Position numbers and translations under genes: made by a program
The notes under the pieces: model-generated
What the model was told of the DNA's origin: nothing
The model's input: only the letters and a program-made list of their open reading frames with translations
Databases searched by the model: none
Source of the DNA: Bacteroidia bacterium
Lineage (GTDB): Bacteria > Bacteroidota > Ignavibacteria > SZUA-365
NCBI GenBank assembly: GCA_027493955.1
Contig: JAOSJT010000001.1
Location: 4,698,552 to 4,762,551, forward strand
Reading direction: 5' to 3'
DNA length: 64,000 nucleotides
In this document: in pieces, positions 46,594-56,164 of the stretch
Numbering within the stretch: position 1 is the first letter of the stretch
How the letters are laid out: each line of letters starts with the position of its first letter

Positions 46594-48074
46594 GAGCGCA
46601 TGCCGTCCTTTGATTCCGTATCGTCGGCCGCGTGGAGGTACAGCGTGAGACGCTGCGCCGTGAGACGGGGGTTGAGTCGTCCCTCGCCCAGGCGCATAAT
46701 CTCACCCATGAGCGCGGTAAACACCTTCGTGCGGCCTGCGCGCCAGGCCGTCACCAGAGTGTCGTGCTGTCTCATCCCTTCGAGGATACAGCGGTCCACA
46801 AAATTTTCATCTGATATCTGCATCGCACCGAGTCGTGTTGCCGCCACTTCGGCGGGCGCGCCTGTGGTCAGCATTTCGTGGACAACCCGTTTTGCCGCAG
46901 TATCACTGAGCCGCTCGTGGAGAATCAGGAGCAGGAGATCGGCGAAGGCTGCCGGCCGTAATGCGAAGGTCTGCCAGCCGCCTCCGTACGCATCACGTTT
47001 CGTTGTCAATTCGCCCTGCATCCATCGGGCCGTCAGCGCCGCCCGCTCCGGGGACGCGGCGTCAAACGCCGCGAGGGTTTCCTCAAAGTACTCCGCCGCA
47101 TCCGGCTCGGCGCAGAGAAATGCCGCCTGCCCTGGTGGAAGTGCGTACTGTTGCCGGAATCGCGTTTCGAGATCCAGAGGGAGTTCGCACAGCCCGTCAC
47201 GACAATGCGCCAGCATCTCTTCAGTGATGGTAATGGGGGGGAGGTCCGGTTCAGGCGCATAGCGGTACTCGTACTCCCGTTCCTTCGTGCGCATGATCGT
47301 ACCGGAGGCGCTCCCTTCATCCCAATGTATGGTTCGGGCAGCGCGAGGATCCATCCGCATGGCGTTCGCAAGCCGATGTCCCTCCCAATTGATGGCGTCA
47401 CGGATCGCCGCGAAAGAATTGAGATTTTTTATCTCGCTTCGTCCCGTGTCTGTATCTACTCCGTATGACACGTTCACATCGCAGCGAAACGAACCGGCTT
47501 CCATTTTACCGTCGCAGACGCCCAGAAAAAGCAGAATACGTCGCAATTCGCGTGCTGCGGCCACGGCATCGTCCGCGCATTTCAGGTCCGGTGCGGTAAC
47601 GATTTCCAGCAGCGGGATACCGCAGCGGTTGTAATCCACGATGGCCTCGCCGTCGCGATGGGTGAGCTTCGCCGCATCCTCTTCGACATGGAGCCTCCAG
47701 AGTCGGAGTTCACGCACAGCGCCGTGCGCGACTCTGAAACGCAATACCCCCCCTGTGAAAAGAGGGTGTTCAAACTGCGTAATCTGGTACCCTTTGGGAA
47801 GATCCGGATAGGAGTAGAGCTTGCGGGAAAACGCTACGCTGCGGTGTACATCGGCATCGAGCGCCATGCCCGCGAGCAGGGCCACTTCGATCATACGACG
47901 ATTCACCACCGGGAGTGTGCCGGGCAGCCCCAGACAGACAGGACAGACGTTGGTATTCGATGCTACGGTCACATCATTTGCACAGGTGCAGAATGCCTTG
48001 CTGCGGGTGCGCAGACGCGCGTGTATTTCGAGACCGATGCGGAGACCTTTTTCCGCGGAGGCGGGTGTGTTCAT
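46590..48074 (-). CDS. gatB: Asp-tRNA(Asn)/Glu-tRNA(Gln) amidotransferase subunit B
   Basis: 494 residues. The N-terminus GLRIGLEIHARLRTRSKAFC with NTNVCPVCLGLPGTLPVVN is the GatB signature, followed by FSRKLYSYPDLPKGYQITQFE and VDYNRCGIPLLEIVTAPDL. The C-terminal ~140 residues form the helical tail and YqeY-like tRNA-binding domain. GatB is the kinase/transfer subunit of GatCAB; gatA and gatC are not adjacent. It shares four bases with genes on both sides, an unusual placement for a housekeeping gene inside an envelope-type operon. Confidence 0.94.
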   Translation of the reverse strand: MNTPASAEKGLRIGLEIHARLRTRSKAFCTCANDVTVASNTNVCPVCLGLPGTLPVVNRRMIEVALLAGMALDADVHRSVAFSRKLYSYPDLPKGYQITQFEHPLFTGGVLRFRVAHGAVRELRLWRLHVEEDAAKLTHRDGEAIVDYNRCGIPLLEIVTAPDLKCADDAVAAARELRRILLFLGVCDGKMEAGSFRCDVNVSYGVDTDTGRSEIKNLNSFAAIRDAINWEGHRLANAMRMDPRAARTIHWDEGSASGTIMRTKEREYEYRYAPEPDLPPITITEEMLAHCRDGLCELPLDLETRFRQQYALPPGQAAFLCAEPDAAEYFEETLAAFDAASPERAALTARWMQGELTTKRDAYGGGWQTFALRPAAFADLLLLILHERLSDTAAKRVVHEMLTTGAPAEVAATRLGAMQISDENFVDRCILEGMRQHDTLVTAWRAGRTKVFTALMGEIMRLGEGRLNPRLTAQRLTLYLHAADDTESKDGMRS

Positions 48075-49432
48075 GCCGCCTCCGGAGTTCTGGCGGTCTG
48101 TTCATTTTGTGCGGCTGCGGCAATGCGCGCACGGTTTACCGGCCCCAGCAGAAAAAGATTCGCACCCATGCGTCCCGTGAGCAGCGCAATGGAGGCCGCA
48201 ATCGCCCCGATTGCATCGAAGTGCACAATGGCGGTATAAAGCACGATCAGAATCAGGACGACCTCGACAATGGTCGCTGTCGTCATAGTGCCGGTACGCT
48301 TGCTCACGACGAGTATCGCACGCTGGAATGAGAGCAGTACCGATGTTGCGGGCATAATCACGAGCAACTGCGTCGGCAGCAGGGCGAAGAGCGCAAGATC
48401 CTCGTTCAAACCGGAAAGCTGACGAAACCACAGATGCGCCACGGGTGTGAAGGCAACCAATGCCAGTCCCGCAGCCGCGGCCAGACTCAACCCGAGAGCA
48501 AAATTCCGTACAGGCAAGTAGTGTCGAAGCTTCGATCCGAGTTGTGACACCGCCACTTCCTGATACGAGAGACCGAAGCTGCGAAAAATGAATACCAGGG
48601 AATTGATGACGGGCATGACGGCGAGTGATTCCAGCGGCATGCGGCTCTGGCCGAGGAAGAACGCCACCATGGGATGCACCCCCAGCGCAAGGATGGATGT
48701 CAGTGCCAGGGGATAATAAAAACGCACAATGCCGGGATACTCCGGCACATCGGATGTATCCTCATCACTGTCACGCAACATCCTGATCGTTCCGTGAACC
48801 ATGAAGCGTGAGGCGACCGCTTCAAACACCACTCCCACGGAAAGTGCGGCTGTGGCGACCACCGCGCCGGGGAGCGACGTTGAGAGCGCGAGAAGAAGCG
48901 CCGTCGCGCTCATCGCCACGAGGCGGATCATCGTGCCCCAGGCCACGCGCCGCGTTAAGTTGGAGCGGATCAGCAAGCCCTGATAGAAGCGACGAAATCC
49001 AATGGCTGCGGGCCAGGGCAGCAATAATGCCGTGGCGGTGTGCGTAATGCGCGCCACTTCCGTCGGCAGCTTCATCAGATCTTCCGTCACGACACGGAAC
49101 ACCGGCGGAAGTACCAGCACCACCATGAGCACCGTGATGCCGATGTTCAGCACGGCGGTGAAATTGCGCAACCGCACATAGGAGAGCTTCCCTTTGACCA
49201 GGGCTGTCGACGCCGTCATCATCATGATGATGGGAGACTCGATGATGAGAGCGAGACTGAACGCCACGCCATAGGCCGCAAGATTGTACTTGGCCTCGGC
49301 CATGCGCGCGATTACGGCCGCAAGGAAGGGGCCCTCGACGGACATCATCTGCCAGGTGGCGAGCAGAGGCAGCCAGAAGGTCAGAATCCGCCGTGGCGTT
49401 GGTATCTGTACCGTTGAATCGTGCGAGCGCAT
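48071..49432 (-). CDS. Polytopic MOP/MATE-superfamily transporter, ANKH-like
   Basis: 453 residues, ~12 hydrophobic segments in two similar halves (ILTFWLPLLATWQMMSVEG in the first, GIVRFYYPLALTSILALGVHP in the second). That repeated F-x-x-PL start is typical of the MOP flippase superfamily; the general look (YGVAFSLALIIESPIIMMM) also recalls the ANKH-like branch. This resemblance is by eye only. It may export a lipid-linked or small anionic product. Its last four bases overlap gatB. No Shine-Dalgarno is visible (CCCTCCTCACC precedes the ATG). The gene is 81 bases downstream of the phosphatase gene at 49514. Confidence 0.7.
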   Translation of the reverse strand: MRSHDSTVQIPTPRRILTFWLPLLATWQMMSVEGPFLAAVIARMAEAKYNLAAYGVAFSLALIIESPIIMMMTASTALVKGKLSYVRLRNFTAVLNIGITVLMVVLVLPPVFRVVTEDLMKLPTEVARITHTATALLLPWPAAIGFRRFYQGLLIRSNLTRRVAWGTMIRLVAMSATALLLALSTSLPGAVVATAALSVGVVFEAVASRFMVHGTIRMLRDSDEDTSDVPEYPGIVRFYYPLALTSILALGVHPMVAFFLGQSRMPLESLAVMPVINSLVFIFRSFGLSYQEVAVSQLGSKLRHYLPVRNFALGLSLAAAAGLALVAFTPVAHLWFRQLSGLNEDLALFALLPTQLLVIMPATSVLLSFQRAILVVSKRTGTMTTATIVEVVLILIVLYTAIVHFDAIGAIAASIALLTGRMGANLFLLGPVNRARIAAAAQNEQTARTPEAA

Positions 49433-49513
49433 GGTGAGGAGGGATAGAAAGGAGAATCGTTCAGTGCTTCCCGGCTGATCTGCGGCAACCGGGGCGTTGT
49501 GGAGGCGTCGGTG

Positions 49514-50446
49514 TCATTGACGCTCCACAACGAGAAATGTGACATCGTCATCAATGAGGCGCATGTCCTGGAAGGATGCCACCGCCTGATAGAGCTGTCC
49601 GGCGATGTCCTGCGCCGAACCCCGCGCAGCAGCGAAGGACGCGCTCAACCGTCCGAGCCCATACTCGTTGCCGTCCGCATTCCCGGCCTCAATGATTCCG
49701 TCCGTACAGAGGAGCAGCACATCCTCTTGCCTGAAATCGAGGCGGGACGCCTGATACGTCGAATGCGTGAACACGCCCAGGGGACGTCCCGCCGCCGGGG
49801 CGGCAGTGATGTGGCCATCACCTCGTCGATGCAGCAGTGCCGGATGCGCGGCGGAGACATACTGCACCCCCTCAGGTCCGAAATCCAGCAGTACTCCGGT
49901 CGCGTAGAGCACGTCCTCGCGCGATTGCAATATGCCGCAGAGCAGGCGGTTCAGCTCGGAAAAGCGGCGGGAAATGTCCTTCTCATCCCTCAGCTCCGTC
50001 ATTATAACGCTGAGCAGCGCCGCGAGCAGACCTGCATGCAGTCCGTGACCGGACATATCCATCAGCCACAGGTGCATACCCCCGTCGTCCGAATCTTCCC
50101 ACCCAAAAAGATCCCCACTCAAATGACAAAAGGATTCCAGCACCGCGGTCACTCGGAAATGCTCCGATCGTGGTGCGTGTTTCGGGAGCAGCGCATGCTG
50201 CAGCTGATGCGCCCGCTCCAACAGAGGATCCATTTCGGGGAAGGTGTGCGGTTGATAGAAAAAATATTGCGCGGGGCCGGCAAGACTCTTTCGGGATCGT
50301 TCCATCGAATCCGGAGGGCACCACTGTGGTTCATTCGCGACGTCTATCTGTTCGAGAAGTTCATGCAATGCCTCGCCCACCGTGGCACGCGACAGTCGGT
50401 AATCGAGGTTCATGAACGTTGAAGCGGTATGGAGGAGACGGAGCAT
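49514..50446 (-). CDS. RsbU-type PP2C phosphatase, third copy
   Basis: 310 residues from the ATG at 50446; an internal ATG at 50413 is possible. A short N-terminal region has no recognisable sensor domain. The PP2C/SpoIIE core shows ERAHQLQHALLPKHAPRSEHF, a divergent metal motif SGDLFGWEDSDDG instead of GGDYYD, MDMSGHGLHAGLLAALLS, AAHPALLHRRG, CTDGIIEAGNADG and DDDVTFLVVE. It would act on an RsbV-type protein such as the one at 32356, or one elsewhere. A degenerate relative lies at 54208-54402. It precedes the MOP transporter gene on the same strand. Confidence 0.9.
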   Translation of the reverse strand: MLRLLHTASTFMNLDYRLSRATVGEALHELLEQIDVANEPQWCPPDSMERSRKSLAGPAQYFFYQPHTFPEMDPLLERAHQLQHALLPKHAPRSEHFRVTAVLESFCHLSGDLFGWEDSDDGGMHLWLMDMSGHGLHAGLLAALLSVIMTELRDEKDISRRFSELNRLLCGILQSREDVLYATGVLLDFGPEGVQYVSAAHPALLHRRGDGHITAAPAAGRPLGVFTHSTYQASRLDFRQEDVLLLCTDGIIEAGNADGNEYGLGRLSASFAAARGSAQDIAGQLYQAVASFQDMRLIDDDVTFLVVERQ

Positions 50447-50747
50447 GTCAGGAGCAATGAGTGATATGGCCTCTTGGAAAATGGATAATTGCCATGAGAA
50501 AACGAAAAAGCGGATGCTGGCGGCAGGCTGAGCAGCAAGAGGCTGATCATTGTGACGGGTTTCGGTTCTTCCAGGATGACGCGATGTCGCCTGCGAAATC
50601 GACCGGTGTTCGCCTTGGCGGATGATGGATACACTCGGCTGACGCCGTTGTCTGTCTTTTCTTGAGGTTCCACCGGATGTCTGTACCAGGCGTGCGTGGT
50701 GACGTGTGCATGCGGTAATGCGGTCTCGGCCGAACGCGACATTTTTC

Positions 50748-50776
50748 TTGCATCATATCCCCCGGCGTGCTAATAT
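50748..50776 (+). promoter_or_regulatory. Candidate promoter for the T9SS protein gene at 50855
   Basis: TTGCAT (50748-50753), a 17-base spacer and TAATAT (50771-50776) form a good sigma-70-like pair, about 75 bases upstream of the start codon in an A/T-rich patch. No gene is supported in the rest of 50447-50854. Confidence 0.5.
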
Positions 50777-50854
50777 CAGATATAACATATCCTAAATATC
50801 GGTCACGACACCAACGTACAGGGCCACTCTTCTCAACAAAGAACGGAGGTTGCC

Positions 50855-53434
50855 ATGCGACTTCATCACAACGCGCAACAGCAATGGGGATACTGCGTAC
50901 GGAAGCTCTTCACGAAAGGACGCCGTGCGCGCGCGTTCGTCGGTGTGTTCGTTTGCCTCATGAGCGGCCTCAGCGTGACCCTCTCCGCTCAGGGCTCGTA
51001 CGAAAAGCATTTCCATTCGTTCATGTTCACTATGCAATCCGAAATCACCATATCGGATCAGGATTCGGAATCCCGCATCGGCGTGCGTCTGCGGGATATT
51101 GCACTGCATTACGACGAAGCGGAGGATGCGTATCTCGGAGAGGGTGATCTCGAACATACGTTGTTTGAACTCAGTCTCTCACCTGACTGCGAGATCAAGG
51201 AACCACTCTATCGCAGCGACCGATTCTATGTGCGTGTCGAGGTCGAGGAATACCACGATGCTGCTCCGACGGTCCGCTTGTTTCTGCGCATGCGCGGAGA
51301 TGATGTCAGCACCATGGCAGGTGAGGGTGCAATTATCGAATGCCAGACATCCAACGGACCACGCACCTTTCGCTTCGATCCCGTGCCGTACTGGGCCGCC
51401 GGATGGTTTGTTGTCCGCGGAGACCTCGGTGAGGATCCCGCAGCCCCGCACGGTTGGCCCATTCGCGATCTCGTCGTGGAAGGTTGGCAGATCACCGGCA
51501 TCGAGGATGAAAAATTCCGCATCAGAAAAGTACTCGACCATACCGCCGTTGACACCAGTGGCGCGGAGATCCGGGAAGTGGCGACATATGAATTGTTGCC
51601 CTGTCTCGAATACAGCACCGGCTTTGAGATGCCGTACGATGCATACGCCTTTGCCAACGAGGAAGCCATCGTATGGCCGGAAAGCTATTGGACAACCTTT
51701 CGCTATGAACTCGAGGACGAGATTTTCCGTGAGCTGACAGGAAATCCGCCGAGGTCCCGATATCCGGATTGGTACAGCTTCGAACGCGCCTTCGGTGAAG
51801 CGCAAGTGCTGCGCAGCAACGTGCCCAGAGTATTCAATCCCGCCGCCCTCCTTCGATGGAAGCATATTGCCATGGACACATTTCGCGGCGCCTGTTATGG
51901 CTTCGTCTACTCGAGTCTGCTGCATTACACCGGACTGCGGAATGTGTTTCCGCGGCCGATCGCGGGACTGACGATTGACGATGCCGTCCGTGATGAGATC
52001 ATTTCCAAACATCTGTATCAGATCAGCCGGGAGGGCGCACTCGCCGACGCCGCGGAACGGAATACGCGGCCACGCCAGCTGATAGAAAAATTGATCGCCA
52101 ATTTTCGAGAGGATGGCAGACGGAATCGCGGTCTCGCAGTGTTCATTGCCGGTAACGCGCATTCCATGGTGCCCATGCGTATTCGACGCTGCGTACAGGG
52201 CGACGGCAGCGACATCATGAGCGAAATTGATGTCTGGGACAATTACGAGCCGACGAAACACCGCACGGTCACAGTCAATGAAACGCAGAATCGCATCATC
52301 GGCTCGGGTAGCGAACTTTCGCGCGGTTTCTATCCCGATGCGCAAGCGGACGTGTACACCAATCCCTATCCCACCATGCCGAAATCCGGAGTCGCGAGCT
52401 ATCCCGCACTGATGGGCGGAGATTGGACGGAAGTGTATCACCGGGGCGACGGGACAGCGCAGCTTGTCGCGGGTGAACGCGGTCCGGCGGATATTCACGC
52501 CATTGACTACGAGGCCTCTCCCGATTTTTTCAACTTGCAGATAAAAACCGGTACCGTGCCGTTTATCCCCGGCTGTTTCGTCGCGAATACGTTGGCGGAT
52601 CGTCTGATACTGGACCTTGAAGCCGCAGGGAAGGAGTCCATTACCGTATTACGCGACGGGTATAGCTTCGATATGGACTTTGAGGCCGATCCGGGCACGT
52701 CGCTGCGTGCACAATTTCAGACGGACGCCGGGACTCTGGCGATAGCGACGGATGGAGCCATGCGTGATATCGTGCTCTTCCTCGCCCGCACTGCGGGCAA
52801 CACGGATGAAGCGATCCGATTGATTGCAAAGGAGTTCGCAGCGGCTGATTCATTGCACTGTCATGTCGGTGCCGGCGAAACCTATGCAGTCATTACGAAT
52901 CCCGGTACAGAGAAAACCGTGACTCTGGAGCTGCTGCGCTTCGGGGACGTCTTTACCCGCAGCGGACGCTTTCCCGACATCACTCTTGAGACCGGCGCGA
53001 CGGTGCAACTCGTCACGGGAAACAACGACAGTCTCGCGACGACGCGTATCGCCCTCCGGGTCGACAGCAACGGTGACGGACAGATGGACGAAGAGCGTCT
53101 CCTGCGTGATTACCTTGCGACATCCGTGGACGCTCACACCATGCCCATCGCGGAGATGGGATTTTGGCCGTCACCCTGGGACGCCAGGCAACCCGTGCGT
53201 ATGCACTACACGTTCAGGAATCCCACGTCCGCCCGACTTGTCGTGTACGATATTTTGCAGCGCGTCGTCGTCGAACTTGTGCCGCCGACCTGGCATCATG
53301 CGGGCGCCCGGTACGAGACATTCTGGGACGGACGTGATGCCCGTGGATATCCCGTCCCCGCCGGAATCTATCTGTACTCTCTTGAAAGCAACGATGGGTC
53401 CCGTCTGACCGGTAAAATCCCGGTATTTCGGTAA
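50855..53434 (+). CDS. Secreted T9SS-type protein with a possible papain-like domain
   Basis: 859 residues; GGAGG at 50845-50849 fixes the ATG at 50855. A long signal peptide (RAFVGVFVCLMSGLSVTLSAQ) ends near residue 46. The central part has FRGACYGFVYSSLLHYTG (Cys near 347), VFIAGNAHSMVPMRIRR (His near 435) and IDVWDNYEPTKHRTV (Asp/Asn near 460). That order of Cys, His and Asp/Asn, in C-x-G, GxAH and DNxxP contexts, resembles papain-like domains of secreted bacterial proteins; the family match is by eye. The last ~90 residues (FWPSPWDARQPVRMHYTF, TFWDGRDARGYPVPAGIYLY) are a FlgD-like/T9SS C-terminal domain. Surface or extracellular; function unknown. Followed 21 bases later by a small exported protein. 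Confidence 0.8.
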   Translation: MRLHHNAQQQWGYCVRKLFTKGRRARAFVGVFVCLMSGLSVTLSAQGSYEKHFHSFMFTMQSEITISDQDSESRIGVRLRDIALHYDEAEDAYLGEGDLEHTLFELSLSPDCEIKEPLYRSDRFYVRVEVEEYHDAAPTVRLFLRMRGDDVSTMAGEGAIIECQTSNGPRTFRFDPVPYWAAGWFVVRGDLGEDPAAPHGWPIRDLVVEGWQITGIEDEKFRIRKVLDHTAVDTSGAEIREVATYELLPCLEYSTGFEMPYDAYAFANEEAIVWPESYWTTFRYELEDEIFRELTGNPPRSRYPDWYSFERAFGEAQVLRSNVPRVFNPAALLRWKHIAMDTFRGACYGFVYSSLLHYTGLRNVFPRPIAGLTIDDAVRDEIISKHLYQISREGALADAAERNTRPRQLIEKLIANFREDGRRNRGLAVFIAGNAHSMVPMRIRRCVQGDGSDIMSEIDVWDNYEPTKHRTVTVNETQNRIIGSGSELSRGFYPDAQADVYTNPYPTMPKSGVASYPALMGGDWTEVYHRGDGTAQLVAGERGPADIHAIDYEASPDFFNLQIKTGTVPFIPGCFVANTLADRLILDLEAAGKESITVLRDGYSFDMDFEADPGTSLRAQFQTDAGTLAIATDGAMRDIVLFLARTAGNTDEAIRLIAKEFAAADSLHCHVGAGETYAVITNPGTEKTVTLELLRFGDVFTRSGRFPDITLETGATVQLVTGNNDSLATTRIALRVDSNGDGQMDEERLLRDYLATSVDAHTMPIAEMGFWPSPWDARQPVRMHYTFRNPTSARLVVYDILQRVVVELVPPTWHHAGARYETFWDGRDARGYPVPAGIYLYSLESNDGSRLTGKIPVFR

Positions 53435-53455
53435 CGGAACAGAACAGGAGCTAAC

Positions 53456-54016
53456 ATGGCAAGATCGCTCACACTATACACAGGAATGCTGCTCTGCGGC
53501 ATGATGATCGTAACAACCGGCGTGGAATTGCACGCGCGTGCGCTTCTCTCCGAGCCCGGGCAGGATATGCTTGCTGCGGTGGTGCGTTTATGGAAGCTTG
53601 CTCCGAAGAAGTACGCGCCGCTTGTCTCTGAGAAATCCTGGGATACGGGCTCGCGGTACACCGTTTCGAAAAAGGGTGTGAAAAAGAACACATTGAATTA
53701 TGATATACCCGAGTTCGACAAAGAAGATGCGCGAGTGTCGCGAATCGCCGGTCAGCAGCCCGACTATGTCGTTTCCGCGACAAAGGAGTTTTCTTCCGAT
53801 GCCGCGTGCCTGACCTATTATAACGCGTTACTCGATCGTTTCAGCGAGCTGTTGCAACCGGATGGTGCTATTCGGTCCGATCACCGCGACCACGTTTTCT
53901 TCAAACAGAAAAGCGCATCGTGGGAGCGCAAATTGTATGTGAAGCATTATGTGAAGCAGAAAGCGGGTCGCAAGCCCCGCGTTGTGGTGTCGGTACGTGT
54001 GAGCTTTACGGAATGA
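53456..54016 (+). CDS. Small exported hypothetical protein
   Basis: 186 residues; AGGAG at 53446-53450 supports the ATG at 53456. A hydrophobic N-terminus (LYTGMLLCGMMIVTTGVEL) suggests Sec export. The mature part is Lys-, Tyr- and Asp-rich with no recognised domain; there are no cysteines arranged for disulfides or a lipobox. Located 21 bases behind the T9SS protein gene in the same direction and likely co-transcribed with it; perhaps an accessory protein. I do not recognise a family. Confidence 0.65.
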   Translation: MARSLTLYTGMLLCGMMIVTTGVELHARALLSEPGQDMLAAVVRLWKLAPKKYAPLVSEKSWDTGSRYTVSKKGVKKNTLNYDIPEFDKEDARVSRIAGQQPDYVVSATKEFSSDAACLTYYNALLDRFSELLQPDGAIRSDHRDHVFFKQKSASWERKLYVKHYVKQKAGRKPRVVVSVRVSFTE

Positions 54017-54207
54017 TCTTCGGGCTGTCCGCACGGTAGTTGCCGGCGTGCGCGGTGGCATGGCATTTTTTTGGGAGAGCATTCCGCACGTCCGGCACAC
54101 CCTCCGCACCGAGCATGGAGAGCGCTACGAGTGCACGCGAACTTCGAAGGAATTCGAACGCCGGTGAGGCTTCGCTGTGTCCTTCCCACGTCCTTACGGG
54201 AGTCAGG

Positions 54208-54402
54208 CTACGCAGCGGATACATGCTGTATCCTCTCAGGTCCGACATCAATCAGTACGCCGACGGCCTGGGGCACGTCCTCGCGCGAATGGAGGAGACC
54301 GCCGGCAACGCTGTGACTCTTCACCGGGAGACTCTTGCCGGCTGCACATGTTTCGCTCCGAGCATCAGCCCTCGATTCCTTCGACACGGCGCGTTGACTC
54401 AT
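54208..54402 (-). pseudogene. Decayed RsbU-type phosphatase fragment
   Basis: The minus-strand text SREDVPQAVGVLIDVGPERI followed by QHVSAA aligns without gaps with SREDVLYATGVLLDFGPEGV/QYVSAA of the phosphatase at 49514-50446. At DNA level, 54215-54300 matches 49851-49932 with blocks such as CTCAGGTCCGA and CACGTCCTCGCGCGA identical. Reading frame breaks on both sides and the metal-binding and catalytic motifs are absent, so this is a remnant about 65 codons long. Confidence 0.82.
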
Positions 54403-54477
54403 AAATAATCTTACCGAAGGGTTTCATCATAGCATTCGTTGCCTCAAAATTGGACCTTACCCAATTGGAGGCACACT

Positions 54478-54630
54478 ATGACCCTTGGCAGTCGGAAAGA
54501 ATACATGGAAATAATGCGAGAACGCCACCAAGTATCAAGCAGAGCCGATCGCACCGTTCTTCTCAATGTAGTCTGTCGCACCTGTTCGTATTCGCGCAAA
54601 TGCGCCATATCGCAGCTCTCGCCTTCATGA
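54478..54630 (+). pseudogene. Transposase N-terminal remnant
   Basis: GGAGG lies 7 bases before an ATG at 54478 that opens 50 codons: MTLGSRKEYMEIMRERHQVS, then SRADRTVLLNVVCRTCSYSR and KCAISQL before a TGA. This resembles the helix-turn-helix start of integrase-type (ISNCY-like) transposases, where an M-x-x-x-S/K-x-E-Y...R-Y opening is followed by a [K/R]-x-x-ILDE-x-x-x-x-[TS]-G-Y-x-R-K-x-A pattern. No DDE domain follows. Judged by eye; moderate confidence. Confidence 0.5.
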
Positions 54631-55294
54631 TCGCCGCATCCGAAAGAAAGCCCGTCATCGCCATGTGCACGAGGACGCCCGCGACGGTCCGCCCGTCTGG
54701 TGAATATGTCGGAGATCGCCGCGCCATTTCAGCTCAGTCGACCGCCATACGCGAGTACACGACACTGCTGTCGCGGATTTTTCCGCTCGATGAATTGCCG
54801 CCCTGCACAGCGATAAAATGAATCGCCTCGTCAAGACACCGAAGCTGCATCAGAGTGATACAGGCCTGCGTTGTGCACTCCTCGGTTTGAATGCAGGGGA
54901 TCTGTTTCCGGGAATACGTTAACGAGGTGCTACCCCATCGGAGAGCATTACGCAAATCCTGATCACGCGCTGTTCCGGGAGGGGTACAGCATCGGTGCTA
55001 TCCGAACATCGCGGAAGCTACAAAGGGAGACCGAAACGATAGATGACGGAGCGGTATGTTGAACGATATGACCGGGATCTCACATTATTCCGGGTGCGAA
55101 CCCGACCGCGGTGCTTCTGAGTTCCCGGGATCGCATGCGCGGCACGGTATTTTTTCAGGATGGAACTTGCGTTGCCGCGTCTCCTGTTATATCGCACAGA
55201 CAGTAAAGCCCTTACACGATACGAGCTTTGGAGTGAGCGCAACGATGGTCAGAAATGAGACAGTGAACGGATATTTTCGATGCGGAGGTGTGCA
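54631..55294. other. Gene-poor decayed stretch
   Basis: No frame here has a family motif, signal peptide or good start site. Together with the phosphatase and transposase remnants it suggests an old, eroding insertion region between 54017 and 55294. Confidence 0.5.
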
Positions 55295-55810
55295 GTGAGA
55301 AGTGTATTCCATGAGTTCGTCGCGAGGGATTTGCAGGGCCGAGAGCTTCGTATGGCGGAATTCGCCGGCAAGATTGTGCTTGTGGTGAACACCGCCAGTG
55401 CCTGCGGATTCACTCCGCAATATGAAGGTCTCGAGCGCCTGTACCGAAAATACCGCGACCATGGCCTCGTCATTCTCGGTTTCCCCTGCAACCAGTTCGG
55501 CGGTCAGGAACCGGGGGACGAACGCAGCATCGCCGCGACGTGCCTGTTGAATTACGGCGTGAGTTTTCCGATGTTCGAGAAAACAATGGTGAATGGAAAA
55601 CAAGCGCATCCGATGTTCCAATATTTGCAAAATGCGCTGCCGGGAGTTGCCGGAGGACGCATCAAGTGGAATTTCACGAAGTTCCTTCTTGACGTCCACG
55701 GAAACCCTGTGCGCCGTTTTGCCCCGGTGACGCCACCAGACCGCATTGAACCGGCCATCGTGAAACTGATCGAGGACAATAGGGTACGGTCGTACGACAT
55801 AGCCTGCTGA
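55295..55810 (+). CDS. Glutathione peroxidase-family thiol peroxidase
   Basis: 171 residues from the GTG at 55295, preferred over the ATG at 55280 because GGAGG (55284-55288) sits 6 bases before the GTG. The peroxidatic site VNTASACGFTPQYEGL carries Cys37 where animal enzymes have selenocysteine. The Gln of GFPCNQFGGQEPG and the Trp-Asn of KWNFTKFLLD complete the tetrad. Cys83 in SIAATCLLNYG is placed like the resolving Cys of thioredoxin-dependent plant and yeast homologues, so thioredoxin rather than glutathione is the likely reductant. No signal peptide, cytoplasmic. Stands alone. Confidence 0.93.
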   Translation: MRSVFHEFVARDLQGRELRMAEFAGKIVLVVNTASACGFTPQYEGLERLYRKYRDHGLVILGFPCNQFGGQEPGDERSIAATCLLNYGVSFPMFEKTMVNGKQAHPMFQYLQNALPGVAGGRIKWNFTKFLLDVHGNPVRRFAPVTPPDRIEPAIVKLIEDNRVRSYDIAC

Positions 55811-56164
55811 TCCGCCGGGGCGCAGATCTACAGATCACATCGGACGACGAAGCTCCTCCCGTACCTCTGCCACACAGCTCACGCGACACTTCTTCTTTTC
55901 TCCTGCCTGCCGTAGCGATGCATGCCCTGCCGCGCGCTCCGCAATCCCGGGGGCGATAATGGGAGATATGGGAGAATAAAAGGTCATACGCTGTTAGTAC
56001 GTGCAAGTACACCGCATGCACGGGCAGGGAAAAATCGAACGGTGCGGGAACTCCCAGGAAGCAGACAGGGTTTTACTAACGCAACGCAGCGATCATATAC
56101 AAGACATTAAGCGATACTCATAGCAAGATCTCCGTTACCATCTTATAACCAAGGAAAGGTCCCT
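55811..56164. other. Intergenic region upstream of the DUF4397 gene
   Basis: No gene seen. The last bases, AACCAAGGAAAGGTCCCT, hold a clear Shine-Dalgarno for the ATG at 56165. A promoter must lie here but no unique -35/-10 pair stands out. Confidence 0.4.
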
